Positions 1 to 8,092 of a stretch of 20,172 nt of DNA are shown here, piece after piece. The translations under genes were made by a program, and so were the position numbers. Under the pieces are notes generated by a model that was given only the letters and a program-made list of their open reading frames with translations, did no database searches and was not told the origin of the DNA. Origin of the DNA: Salinisphaera sp. UBA6602 (GTDB lineage: Bacteria; Pseudomonadota; Gammaproteobacteria; Nevskiales; Salinisphaeraceae); assembly GCA_002433465.1 (NCBI GenBank), contig DJIE01000266.1:1-20172 (forward strand), written 5' to 3'. How positions within the stretch are numbered: the first letter of the stretch is position 1; each line of letters opens with the position of its first letter.

Positions 1-3000
1 TCGAACGCGACGCCGACCGACCCAACATCCTGCGCCTGGTGCCCAACGGGCCGCTGTTGCCGAACCGTGATTATTCGGTCGTGGCAACCCAGGCGCTCTC
101 GGGCGGCACTACCCGTTTCGACGCAGGCTCGACGCTGTTTACTTTCCGCAGCCGTCCGGCCGAAGGCCGGCCCGCCGACGGCGCCTTCCAGGTCACCACC
201 GTGACCCCGGGCGAAACGAACCCCGAGACCAATCGTCAAAGCGTGTTCACGCAGTTCAATGCGATTCGCGTGATACTCAACGAACCGGTCGACCCGGCGA
301 CGGTCAACAACCAGACCTTCACGGTTGAAGGCCCCGACGGCGCCGTGACGGATGCGCGCTTGACTGCGCTCGGCCGCTATATCGTGTTCGATCCCAACGA
401 GGATCTTGCCCCTGGCAACTACACCGTCAGCTGGACGGACGGTATTACGTCGGTATTCGGCAAGTCTCTGACCGCAGGCAGCCAGCAGCGTACGGTGCTG
501 ACTCTGGGCGATCAGCCGACCGACCAGACGCTGGTCATCGAAGAAGACAGCTCGGCCGATGACGTGACCGATCTGCCCGACAACATTCTGACCGGCCTGC
601 CGATCAACAACGTAAATATCCTCTCCCAGCTGATCGGCAGCAACGACCAACCGGTGCTCGGATCTGGCGACGCCAACGCCAACCCGCCGATTCGCAACCG
701 CGTTGCCACCACGCTCGCCACCCCGGGCACCGCCGGTTATGGCGACGTCATTCCGGCCGTGATTCGCGCCGGCCAGAAGTTCCAGCTCAAGGGCCTCAAG
801 CTATTCCTCGGCGGCGAGGAAGCAGGCGTCGAAACCCCGATCGATAGCGGCCCGATCGACGTCAACTTCATTAACGACGTCAGCGTCTATCTGATGAGCA
901 ACGACTACCGCAACGTGGAAACCCCCACGGCGGTGCAGCTGCGCTTCGATCTGGGTATCGGCACGCTGGTGACCGCCGCCCTGGCCTCGGATTCGCGAAA
1001 CTTCGTCATCCAGCAGCTGGCCAACGGCGTGTTCAACCAGAGCGTGCTCAATATCCAGGCAGCAGGCCTGGCCATACCGCGCGACAACGGCGATCTGGAA
1101 ATCAGCACCCTGGGCACCTTCCCCATCAACGTGAACCGTACCGATAACGCCACCGTCAACTTCCAGTTGACGCTCGTCCTGCCGGCCAATCCCACCGACG
1201 GCGAAGGCGGCAGTGGCACCGAGGATTCGGTGGGCCCGGTCATCACCGCGCGCTCGCCCAGCGCCTGTCTGTATGCCTTCGGCTCGGCGGGCTATAATAC
1301 GATTTACGACCGCCAAGGCGTCGCGCCGACCGTGTTGCCCGAACCCCTGTGTATCGACGGCAACATCCAGACCGACAACAGCGCAGCGATCAACAGCTTC
1401 CCGATCGAATCCAGCCCGGCGATCGTCTTCTCATCGCCGATCGATCCGAACACGGTCAACGGGCAGAATATTCAGCTCACCGGCGGTGGCACCCCGGTCG
1501 AAGCGACCTACCGTGTCGAAGGCTTCAGTGTGGTCGTGGACCCGGTCGAGTTGCTTACGCCGGATACGGACTACACCCTCACCCTCAACACCGCGATTGA
1601 AGATCTCGACGGTAACCCGCTCAGCGGCAGCAACGCGGCCGGCCCACGGCTGACCATGAACTTCCGTACCGAGCCTCAGGTGACCACCGACAGCGCGCCG
1701 CCGCTGCTCGGCACCCTATCGCCCGGTGTGCCTTGTGCACTCGAGACGGACAACGTCAACGACTCCTTCCTCACGGGTGGCGATACCGCCGGCAACTGCG
1801 TGGGCAGCTCGACCACCGACGCGCCGTTCAATTACCCGGTGTTTGAAAACCCGGTCAATGTCCCGGTCGATGCCGTTCTGTCCAAGTTCGTGGACGCGAG
1901 CACCATCGTGCTGGCCGACGGCTGCCTGACAGCTGGCAGCGGCCAAGCCAACGCCGTGGAAGGCGCGAGCGTCGCCCTGCAGCAGATGGATGCGAACGGA
2001 CAGTGCGTGGGCGCGGTCGACGCGGCCATCGCCCTGGCCAACCCCGGCGACGCCCAGACCCGCTCCTTCACGATTCGTCCGACCGACTATCTTGAGGCGG
2101 GCACGCGCTACTGGATCGTGGTGTGCGGTACCGAAGGCGACCGTTGTACCCAAGGTGTACCCGGCGTGATTGCCGACATCGACGGTGCACAGCTCAACAC
2201 CGACCCGCTCAACGGCACCGGCTCGACCGACTCGTCGACCGGCACCGCGGGCGGCCCGGATATCGTCATGCCCTTCGATGCGATTGCGGCTAACAACGAC
2301 TACTACACCACCCAGTTCACGCTGCCGGAAACCGACACCAACGGTAACGGCCGCGTCGACGCTGGCGAGCGGCCGCAGCCGGGTAATCGCGCCTTGCTGA
2401 CGCTGGAGGCCGGAGGCATTGGCGCTCTCGCTTCGATCGAGAACCCGAATCGCCCTGATGGCAAGTATGCGAACTATCTGTCGCTCGCGCGCCCGATTGC
2501 GATTCGTGAAGCGACCACAGAATGCGCGCGCGTAGACGCCGTTCAATTCGGTGAGGGCGACACGCCCAACGCCGGATCGGCCGTGGGCGAAACGCCGGGG
2601 ACGTGCGTGCCCGTGTCGTTGCTGCCCGGCGGTATTACCAGCCTGACGGGCGTTCAGGCTACCGCAACGTTGGCCGGGGCGGATCTGCTGACGATCAACA
2701 CGGGCCGCATACTGCTGCGCTTCCCGAACGACCAGGATGCCAACCCGACCGACACGCCGAATCAGACCGGCTATATCGTGGAACGCTGTACGGGCCAGTT
2801 CCCGGGCGGCGTTGAATACGACTTCGAGCCCTGCTTCGCGGCGTCGCTGAATCTGGTGGCCAACGCACCGGACGGTGAAAATGTCACCCTCGACCAGCAG
2901 CAATTCGTTGCCAATCTGGTGGGGCCGGTTACGTTCGAACAGAACGGACGCCTGGTAATTTCGCTGCGTAACGCGAACCAGATCGAGCTCGACGCCACGG

Positions 3001-3113
3001 CCAGTCTGCTTGGCGCACCGATTCCCGCAACGGCCACCATCGAGCCTGCTGAACTCACGTTCCAGCTCGTAGGCAATGCGGTTCATGGCGGCCGCGCGTT
3101 TCCGAATCGCTAG
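1..3113 (+). CDS. Large exported protein with Ig-like (SbsA/Big_5-type) repeats, 5'-truncated
   Basis: The reading frame is open from base 3, the left edge, to the TAG at 3111-3113, so the true start lies outside the window; the GTG at 39 is only an internal valine codon. About 1,036 residues are visible. The protein is rich in D, N, T, G and P, with few Lys, as in secreted surface proteins. Several segments follow the SbsA Ig-like (Big_5) pattern, with phrases such as 'PVDPATVNNQTFTV', 'FDPNEDLAPGNYTVSW' and 'DPNTVNGQNIQL...LLTPDTDYTLTL'. They lie at roughly 3-158 (partial), 234-506, 1400-1670 and 1835-2200. A non-Ig beta-rich part lies between about 600 and 1190. An EF-hand-like loop sits at 2334-2369. 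I see no C-terminal barrel, LPXTG or PEP-CTERM anchor; the protein ends in FPNR. Surface or extracellular location is inferred, and function is unknown. The ompW-family gene follows 78 nt downstream on the same strand. Confidence 0.8.
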   Translation, partial: ERDADRPNILRLVPNGPLLPNRDYSVVATQALSGGTTRFDAGSTLFTFRSRPAEGRPADGAFQVTTVTPGETNPETNRQSVFTQFNAIRVILNEPVDPATVNNQTFTVEGPDGAVTDARLTALGRYIVFDPNEDLAPGNYTVSWTDGITSVFGKSLTAGSQQRTVLTLGDQPTDQTLVIEEDSSADDVTDLPDNILTGLPINNVNILSQLIGSNDQPVLGSGDANANPPIRNRVATTLATPGTAGYGDVIPAVIRAGQKFQLKGLKLFLGGEEAGVETPIDSGPIDVNFINDVSVYLMSNDYRNVETPTAVQLRFDLGIGTLVTAALASDSRNFVIQQLANGVFNQSVLNIQAAGLAIPRDNGDLEISTLGTFPINVNRTDNATVNFQLTLVLPANPTDGEGGSGTEDSVGPVITARSPSACLYAFGSAGYNTIYDRQGVAPTVLPEPLCIDGNIQTDNSAAINSFPIESSPAIVFSSPIDPNTVNGQNIQLTGGGTPVEATYRVEGFSVVVDPVELLTPDTDYTLTLNTAIEDLDGNPLSGSNAAGPRLTMNFRTEPQVTTDSAPPLLGTLSPGVPCALETDNVNDSFLTGGDTAGNCVGSSTTDAPFNYPVFENPVNVPVDAVLSKFVDASTIVLADGCLTAGSGQANAVEGASVALQQMDANGQCVGAVDAAIALANPGDAQTRSFTIRPTDYLEAGTRYWIVVCGTEGDRCTQGVPGVIADIDGAQLNTDPLNGTGSTDSSTGTAGGPDIVMPFDAIAANNDYYTTQFTLPETDTNGNGRVDAGERPQPGNRALLTLEAGGIGALASIENPNRPDGKYANYLSLARPIAIREATTECARVDAVQFGEGDTPNAGSAVGETPGTCVPVSLLPGGITSLTGVQATATLAGADLLTINTGRILLRFPNDQDANPTDTPNQTGYIVERCTGQFPGGVEYDFEPCFAASLNLVANAPDGENVTLDQQQFVANLVGPVTFEQNGRLVISLRNANQIELDATASLLGAPIPATATIEPAELTFQLVGNAVHGGRAFPNR

Positions 3114-3124
3114 CAACTGAGTGC

Positions 3125-3152
3125 CGCCGCGCCGGGGGAGACCGGCGCGGCG
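3125..3152 (+). other. GC-rich hairpin between the Ig-repeat gene and the ompW-family gene
   Basis: An 11-bp perfect inverted repeat (3125-3135 with 3142-3152) encloses the 6-nt loop GGGAGA, starting 12 nt after the stop codon of the Ig-repeat gene. No T-tract follows on either strand, so it is not a classic intrinsic terminator. It may stabilise the 3' end of the upstream message or lower readthrough into the ompW-family gene. The role is inferred; the structure is seen directly. Confidence 0.5.
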
Positions 3153-3191
3153 CCCTCCAACACGAACAAGAATCTAACAGGGAGACGGGAG

Positions 3192-4121
3192 ATGATTCAC
3201 CAGAACAAGCCAGCGCGCCGGCGGTTGAGCCAGCACGCGGCAAAACTCCTGGGCGGCGCGAGCCTTATGCTGCTGGCCGGCACGGCCTTTGCCCAGGGCA
3301 CGAGCCAGAACGCTCAGACCGATACCGTCGACGACAACGGCGGCGTCTTCGAGCGGGCACTGAAATACGCGCACGACAACACTTACTACCGCGTCGGCGT
3401 ACTGCATCTGAGTTATGAAGGCGACAGTTCGTCGCTGAGAATTGATAACGCGAACGGCCTGGCGGCCCAGCCGTTCGGCGTGGGCTCGAGCAAGCTCGAG
3501 GGCACCGGCTCATCCGTGGGCGACAAGACGACGCTCGGCGGCACCATCGGCATGTATATACCGAAAACAGGTCGTCACCTGGCCGCGGAAGTCACCCTCG
3601 CACCGCCGTTGAAGCTCGACTTCGAAGTCAGCGGTCGCGCGATCGATGAATCGATCGCACCGGAAACGCAGAGCGGCATTCCGACCGGTGTGCCCGCACT
3701 GGGCCGCAAGATCGGCACGCTCAAGGCGCTGCCGCCAAACCTGACGATCATCTACCGGCCGTGGGTGGATACCATGTTCCAGCCCTACATCGGTGCCGGC
3801 GCGATGTATCTCTATACCTTCGATACCGACGTCACCAATGAGGTTCTCAACGCCTACGGTAACGAACCTACGCTCAACCTGACCAAGCCGGTGGCCTGTG
3901 TCGGTCAGGTCGGCATGGACGTGAATCTCAGCGAGAAACTGTTCGTTACCGCCGACGTCAAGTACGTGGGTTGTGCGGAAGTCGAAGCAACGGTCAACAA
4001 CGTCGTCGTGAACGCGCCGGCGCTCAGCCCGACGGTCGGCCCGGTCAACGTGGGCTCGGTAAGCTCGACCAACGATTTCAAGGCCGTTCTCTATCAAGTG
4101 TCGATGGGTTTCCGCTTCTAA
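3192..4121 (+). CDS. ompW: OmpW-family outer-membrane beta-barrel protein
   Basis: The product has 309 residues with a Sec signal peptide: basic start (KPARRR), hydrophobic core LLGGASLMLLAGTA, and a likely cut after AFA at residue 34. The mature part has OmpW-family features: an early strand 'YYRVGVLHLSY', 'GGTIGMYIPKTGRHLAAEVTLAPP', 'LPPNLTIIYRP' before 'FQPYIGAGAMY', 'EKLFVTADVKYV', and a C-terminal aromatic (GFRF) typical of BAM substrates. OmpW/AlkL proteins are small eight-stranded barrels that pass hydrophobic compounds through the outer membrane. At 309 residues this one is clearly longer than the roughly 210 of E. coli OmpW, with extra loop sequence around residues 75-115 and 147-175. 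The start is supported by an AGGGAG motif (3179-3184) 7 nt before the ATG. It has two cysteines (C236, C261), unusual for a barrel. A strong terminator follows. Confidence 0.88.
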   Translation: MIHQNKPARRRLSQHAAKLLGGASLMLLAGTAFAQGTSQNAQTDTVDDNGGVFERALKYAHDNTYYRVGVLHLSYEGDSSSLRIDNANGLAAQPFGVGSSKLEGTGSSVGDKTTLGGTIGMYIPKTGRHLAAEVTLAPPLKLDFEVSGRAIDESIAPETQSGIPTGVPALGRKIGTLKALPPNLTIIYRPWVDTMFQPYIGAGAMYLYTFDTDVTNEVLNAYGNEPTLNLTKPVACVGQVGMDVNLSEKLFVTADVKYVGCAEVEATVNNVVVNAPALSPTVGPVNVGSVSSTNDFKAVLYQVSMGFRF

Positions 4122-4152
4122 TAGAACAGGACCCCACCGGCGAGCCGGTAAC

Positions 4153-4188
4153 AAGCCGCCCCTCGGTCCCGAGGGGCGGCTTTTTTTT
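4153..4188 (+). terminator. Intrinsic terminator after the ompW-family gene
   Basis: A perfect 12-bp stem (AAGCCGCCCCTC at 4153-4164 with GAGGGGCGGCTT at 4171-4182) has a 6-nt loop and runs into eight T residues (4181-4188). It starts 31 nt after the ompW-family stop codon. The T-tract is only on the plus-strand side, so it closes the plus-strand unit and not the convergent one. Confidence 0.95.
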
Positions 4189-4554
4189 GTCTGTACCGCC
4201 GGCTACCAGCGCGGCCAGCCAGACGTAGAGCAGCCGCAGTGCCACTGAGGCGCAAAGGCCCGAGCTAAGCTATCTCTCCGCGCGCGTCCAGGAACGCGAC
4301 AGCGCGAAGAGTGACCGGCATTCGGCTGCCCTGCATCTCGCAAGCCTGTGTCGACCGTCATCGACAATACGGTCACTTCCCCGCCCCGAGCCTCCGCGTG
4401 CGCCCCGCGCCCTGGCCCGTGGTCGCGCAAGCCGAGCTGTACGGCCAGTCTGCCTAGTTGGCAGTCGCGAGCACGGCGACGTCTTGCCAGCCAGGCGTCC
4501 ACCCTCGCCCCGATCAACCGTAGCGTCGATTTGTCCGCCCCCAGGCGGCTCGGC
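4189..4554. other. Non-coding gap between convergent units
   Basis: This stretch of about 366 bp separates the ompW terminator from the stop codon of the pqiC-like gene. Frames crossing it on both strands give Arg/Ala-rich, low-quality translations that run into the antisense of real genes, so I call no gene. The only structure near the end of the minus-strand operon is a short 5-bp GC hairpin (4535-4539 with 4544-4548, loop CCCA) without a T-tract, which would be a weak terminator at best. I see no tRNA or repeat. Confidence 0.55.
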
Positions 4555-5109
4555 TCAATGCCGGGTGTTAGCGACGATCTCGAAGGCGAGTTCACGCACC
4601 GCGTCCGACATCGCCTGCCCGACCGCCGCGGGGTCGCGCGGTCGCGCCGGCAGGTTCTGCTGGATGACCGTGTTGTCGCGGGCGACCACCGTTTCGCCCT
4701 TGGACTCGGTGACCTTCCACCGCGCGGCAAGCACGACCTGGCCCGACGGCTGCGGTTCGAACGCATCGACCGTCACATCCACCTCATAGTCGCGCCCGCG
4801 ATTGCCGACGAGTTTTTCATCGATCGTCTGTTGCAGCAGACGGGTCATGGCCACCGGCAGGCGTTCGGCCCATTTCGCGTTCGGCATGCGCGTGAGCACG
4901 TATTCGTCGGTACGCAGTTGAATATCGTAGTTATCCAGATACTCAGGCACGCGTACCCGACGCACCTCCCAGCTGCTGGCCTCGCTGTTCGCGCGTGCGG
5001 TCTGGGGCGGCGAGAGCAGCACCTGCTGCAGCGGTGCAACGCTGCTGCAAGCCGTCGTAGCGGCTACGAATACCAGGGCAATACTGCCCCGCATGAGCTT
5101 CTTGATCAT
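4555..5109 (-). CDS. PqiC-like lipoprotein, ABC-type transport auxiliary component
   Basis: The product has 184 residues with a lipoprotein signal: MIKKLMRG, a hydrophobic stretch ALVFVAATTA, then Cys21. The -3 position is Thr rather than the usual Leu. The body matches the PqiC/DUF330 auxiliary-lipoprotein family, with 'VPEYLDNYDIQLRTDEYVL' and 'KWAERLPVAMTRLLQQTI', then an alternating strand region 'YEVDVTVDAFEP'. PqiC proteins sit at the inner leaflet of the outer membrane and dock MCE-protein assemblies that span the periplasm. The ATG overlaps the stop of the MCE gene (ATGA, 5106-5109). A strong GGAGG (5116-5120) lies 6 nt before it, inside the last codons of that gene, implying translational coupling. 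It is the last gene of the seven-gene run. Confidence 0.87.
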   Translation of the reverse strand: MIKKLMRGSIALVFVAATTACSSVAPLQQVLLSPPQTARANSEASSWEVRRVRVPEYLDNYDIQLRTDEYVLTRMPNAKWAERLPVAMTRLLQQTIDEKLVGNRGRDYEVDVTVDAFEPQPSGQVVLAARWKVTESKGETVVARDNTVIQQNLPARPRDPAAVGQAMSDAVRELAFEIVANTRH

Positions 5110-6089
5110 CGCTGGCCTCCACCGAACAGCAGGGCATTGGGGTCACGCTCGAGCGTTTCGGCAAAGCGTCGCATGGACGACGCACCCGCCGACAAATCCC
5201 GAATGGTGCTTTCGAGGTCGCGTCGGGTATCCGAGTTGGGGTCGGTCAGGTTCTCGAGGTTCTGCGAGAGCTGTTGCAGATTGGCGCTGGTGGCCTCGGC
5301 GTTGTCGAGTAGCCGCGTGAGCTGCTCGTCACGCGATTCGATCTGCGTATTCACGTTGGTCGTAAGCGCGCGCACGCTTTCCAGCGTTTTCTCGAACTGG
5401 CGCGAATTCATGTAGACCGCATCGCGAGCGGCGGCGATCGCCTCGCGGGTGGTATTGGTGGTCTTTTCCAGATTCGGGCCCATGCGCTTGATCAGATCAT
5501 CCATGCCGTTGGCCAGGGTGACCACCGATTCCATGGTTTCGTTCACCGTTTCCAGCGTTTCCTTCCAGGGCAGGCCGGTGACGGTGTCCTTGATCTGCTC
5601 GATCTGTGAGGGCACCGCCGGAATTTCCGGCAGGTCCAGGGTGTCGCGATTGATCGCGAACTGGGGCTCGCTGTCGGGCTGAAAATCAAGGTTCACCGCC
5701 AGCTGCGAAGTGACATAGCTCCATACCACGAGCTGGGCGCGCAGCCCGCGCCGGACCAGCTCTTCGATGCTGAGCTGTTCGCTGGTGGGCGCCCCGTTCA
5801 TCATCACGGTGTTGTTACCGGCCATCTCGATGGTCACACCGATCCGTGCCTTGCCCACCTCCGGGTCCAGACGCAGCTGCACGTTCTTGACCGTACCCAC
5901 CTGCACGCCGCGAAACAGCACTTTCGACCCGTTGGTGAGCCCGAGCACGGACTGATCGAAGAAGATGACTGCCTGGCGGCTGTTCGAAAAGATGCGGTTG
6001 CCGCCCAGCACGAGAATACCGACCACGGTCAGTACGATCGCGCCGAGCATGAACAGCCCGATCACCGTATAGCTGCGGTTGCTTGCCAT
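5106..6089 (-). CDS. MlaD-like MCE-domain substrate-binding protein
   Basis: The product has 327 residues from the ATG at 6087-6089, which has GAGG (6097-6100) 7 nt upstream. The frame extends further up, but that part has no family similarity and overlaps the ATPase gene. Residues 9-29 form a single inner-membrane anchor (IGLFMLGAIVLTVVGILVLGG). One MCE domain follows at about 38-135, with the typical 'GLTNGSKVLFRGVQVGTVKNV'. A long helical, probably coiled-coil tail covers about 165-315, ending with 'RDPNALLFGGGQR'. MCE proteins form hexameric rings or tubes that carry phospholipids between membranes on behalf of an MlaE/MlaF-type ABC transporter. The tail is longer than in E. coli MlaD (about 183 residues), so it may form a needle reaching toward the outer-membrane PqiC-like lipoprotein encoded next. 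Confidence 0.93.
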   Translation of the reverse strand: MASNRSYTVIGLFMLGAIVLTVVGILVLGGNRIFSNSRQAVIFFDQSVLGLTNGSKVLFRGVQVGTVKNVQLRLDPEVGKARIGVTIEMAGNNTVMMNGAPTSEQLSIEELVRRGLRAQLVVWSYVTSQLAVNLDFQPDSEPQFAINRDTLDLPEIPAVPSQIEQIKDTVTGLPWKETLETVNETMESVVTLANGMDDLIKRMGPNLEKTTNTTREAIAAARDAVYMNSRQFEKTLESVRALTTNVNTQIESRDEQLTRLLDNAEATSANLQQLSQNLENLTDPNSDTRRDLESTIRDLSAGASSMRRFAETLERDPNALLFGGGQR

Positions 6090-6114
6090 TAGAAAACCTC
6101 GGGTCGAGATGACG

Positions 6115-6912
6115 TCACGACGGGCCGTCGTCCGCCGCAATCGGCTGGCGATTGAGAAAAGCACGTACGCGTGCCTGCTCGGCATGCTCGGCCAGCGTAC
6201 GCGGGTCGCCGTGCGCGATCGCACGCCGACTTTCGTTGTCCAGATAGATACTGTCGTCGGCGATGGTAAAGATGCTGGGCAGTTCGTGGGTGACCGCGAT
6301 CACGCTCAGCTGCAGCGCATCGCGCAGGTTCATGATCAGGGAATCCAGGCGCTGCGACGTAATCGGGTCGAGCCCGGCGCTGGGTTCGTCGAGAAACAGA
6401 TAGTCCGGATCCAGCGCGATCGCGCGGGCCAGACCGGCGCGCTTTTGCATCCCGCCCGACAGCTCGCTGGGCATGCGCGACTCCTGGCCGGCGAGGCCCA
6501 CGAGCGCGAGCTTGAACGCGACCTGATCGCGAATTTCCGCCGCGCTCAGTCGCGTATGCAGCTGCAGCGGCAGGCCGACGTTCTCGCCCACGCTCATCGA
6601 ACTCCAGAGCGCGGTGCTCTGGAACAGTACGCCGATGCGTCGCTGCAGCGCGGCGCGTTCGACGCCGTCCTCGGTCCAGAGCCGATGGCCGTCGAACACG
6701 ATATCGCCCTGCTCGGCCTGCTCCAGGTCGATCATGTGACGCAGCAGCGTACTCTTGCCACAGCCCGATACCCCCATGATCACGAAGATACTGGCCGGCT
6801 GCACATGAAAGGACAGCTCCTGTTGCACCACGGTATCACCGTAGGCCAGCGTGAGGTCGCGTACGGCAATACCGCGCTCGGGCAATGGCTGCGAGGCATC
6901 GAGTTCGGCCAC
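6115..6912 (-). CDS. MlaF-like ABC transporter ATP-binding protein
   Basis: The product has 265 residues with all ABC ATPase motifs: Walker A GVSGCGKST (47-55), Q-loop Gln98 (VLFQSTAL), signature LSGGMQKR (151-158), Walker B YLFLDEP (171-177) followed by SAGLDP, and switch His209 (VTHE). The 'SGGMQKRAGLARAIALDP' form is characteristic of MlaF/Ttg2A, the ATPase that powers MCE lipid transporters. The start is a GTG at 6910-6912, three nt after the permease stop, with a G-rich stretch ahead of it as a plausible ribosome site. The downstream MCE gene begins 25 nt after its stop. It should pair with the preceding permease on the cytoplasmic face. Confidence 0.94.
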   Translation of the reverse strand: MAELDASQPLPERGIAVRDLTLAYGDTVVQQELSFHVQPASIFVIMGVSGCGKSTLLRHMIDLEQAEQGDIVFDGHRLWTEDGVERAALQRRIGVLFQSTALWSSMSVGENVGLPLQLHTRLSAAEIRDQVAFKLALVGLAGQESRMPSELSGGMQKRAGLARAIALDPDYLFLDEPSAGLDPITSQRLDSLIMNLRDALQLSVIAVTHELPSIFTIADDSIYLDNESRRAIAHGDPRTLAEHAEQARVRAFLNRQPIAADDGPS

Positions 6913-6915
6913 TGC

Positions 6916-8061
6916 TCACACCCCCAGCGCGTTGGTGCACAGCGCGAAGATGGCGTCGATGACGATGATCCCGATAATCGAGACCACCACCGTGCGCGTA
7001 GCCGCGCGCCCGACTTCGGCGGCATTGCGCCCGGCCCGCATGCCCAGATAACAGCTGGCCAGCGCAATCAGCACGCCAAAACAGACCGCCTTGATGAAGC
7101 CGATCACGAAGTGCCGAACGGCCACCGCATCCTGCAGCCGGCCCAGAAAACTCGCTGGCGAGGTGTTGAGCACTAGCTCGGCCACGATCATGCCGCCGCC
7201 GATGCCGAGGGCTGCCGCATACAAGAACAATAGCGGCATCATCAGGGTCAGTGCGGTCAGCCGTGGCAACACGAGGAATTCGAACGGCGACACTCCGATC
7301 ATGCGCAGCGCGTCGATTTCTTCGTTCGCTTCCATGGTGGCGAGATGGGCCGCAAACGTCGCGCCGATACGCCCGGCCATAATGAAGGCGGTCATGATGG
7401 CGGCCATCTCGCGCGCCACCGCGATACCGACCAGATCGGCCAGATAAAGCCCGGCTCCGAACGTGGCGAGCTGGACCGCGCCGACGAACCCGAGCACCGC
7501 GCCAATCAGCAGGTTGACGATGGTAACCACCGGCAACGATGACGCGCCCGTTTCGCGGATAAGCGCCATGAAATCCACCCAGCGTGCCTGGGCGCGGCCC
7601 ACGGCCAGCTTGGGCGTCGCGGCAAAGGCATTGCCGATCAGCTCTGCGGTGTTGCTCACCGAGCCCAGCCGCATGCGGCCGCGTTCGCCGAGCCGGGTGA
7701 GCCAATGTGCACGGCGGACCGTGGTATCCGTGGCGGCCGCGGGACGCGCCAGTGTAACCAGCGCCTGGACGCTCTCCGGCAGCCCTTCGTAGCGCAGCGC
7801 GACGTCGCGCTTGCGCAGCTGTTGATTGACGCCGTACACGAGCGCCGCCACACGCGGGTGCGCGCTGACCAGTTCTCTGCCGTCTACGACGGCCTGACCG
7901 CTCGCATCGGCGCCGGTAGCGCCGAGCAGCTCATCGACTACGCGCGGCGTGGTCGGCAGATGCGTGGCCGCGCCCCAGTCGCCCGCCAGCACGAGCGCGA
8001 CCCCGTCGGGGCGCGCTTCGATACGATAGAGATTCGAGGTGGGCGACGCGGTTTGCGGCAC
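6916..8061 (-). CDS. MlaE-like ABC permease with N-terminal STAS-like region
   Basis: The product has 381 residues if it starts at the GTG at 8059-8061. Residues about 12-105 ('RPDGVALVLAGDWGAA...AVVDGRELVSAHPRVAALVYGVNQQL') look like a degenerate STAS domain, the role played by separate MlaB in E. coli. From about 130 the MlaE/YrbE permease domain begins, with several membrane segments and the hallmark 'EANEEIDALRMIGVSPFEFLVLPR' (about 244-267). It forms the inner-membrane channel for phospholipid movement with the MlaF-like ATPase. The start is uncertain: an ATG at 8148 or a start at 8175 would overlap the upstream outer-membrane factor gene by 56 or 83 nt and adds a non-conserved stretch; the GTG has only a weak ribosome site. 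With the GTG, the gap to the upstream gene is 31 nt. Confidence 0.88.
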   Translation of the reverse strand: MPQTASPTSNLYRIEARPDGVALVLAGDWGAATHLPTTPRVVDELLGATGADASGQAVVDGRELVSAHPRVAALVYGVNQQLRKRDVALRYEGLPESVQALVTLARPAAATDTTVRRAHWLTRLGERGRMRLGSVSNTAELIGNAFAATPKLAVGRAQARWVDFMALIRETGASSLPVVTIVNLLIGAVLGFVGAVQLATFGAGLYLADLVGIAVAREMAAIMTAFIMAGRIGATFAAHLATMEANEEIDALRMIGVSPFEFLVLPRLTALTLMMPLLFLYAAALGIGGGMIVAELVLNTSPASFLGRLQDAVAVRHFVIGFIKAVCFGVLIALASCYLGMRAGRNAAEVGRAATRTVVVSIIGIIVIDAIFALCTNALGV

Positions 8062-8092
8062 GAAGGCTCGATAGCGAAACGAACGGATTTCC

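Noticed and set aside
39..41. GTG at 39 as the start of the Ig-repeat gene
   Set aside because: The frame continues to the left edge with sensible Ig-like sequence (RPNILRLVPNG) and there is no signal peptide after the GTG.
1716..3116. 466-codon open frame on the minus strand under the Ig-repeat gene
   Set aside because: Arg/Gly/Val-rich antisense translation with no motif; the plus-strand frame has clear Ig-like repeats. GC-rich codon bias produces such shadows.
4203..4766. 187-codon open frame on the minus strand filling the 4189-4554 gap
   Set aside because: Arg-rich with no family pattern, and its first part overlaps the pqiC-like gene in another frame.
4348..5415. 355-codon open frame on the plus strand across the gap and into the pqiC-like and MCE genes
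   Set aside because: Translation is Arg/Ser/Ala-rich without motifs and mostly antisense to two recognisable genes.
6079..7176. 365-codon open frame on the plus strand opposite the ATPase and permease genes
   Set aside because: His/Gln/Arg-rich antisense product; the minus strand carries all ABC ATPase motifs.
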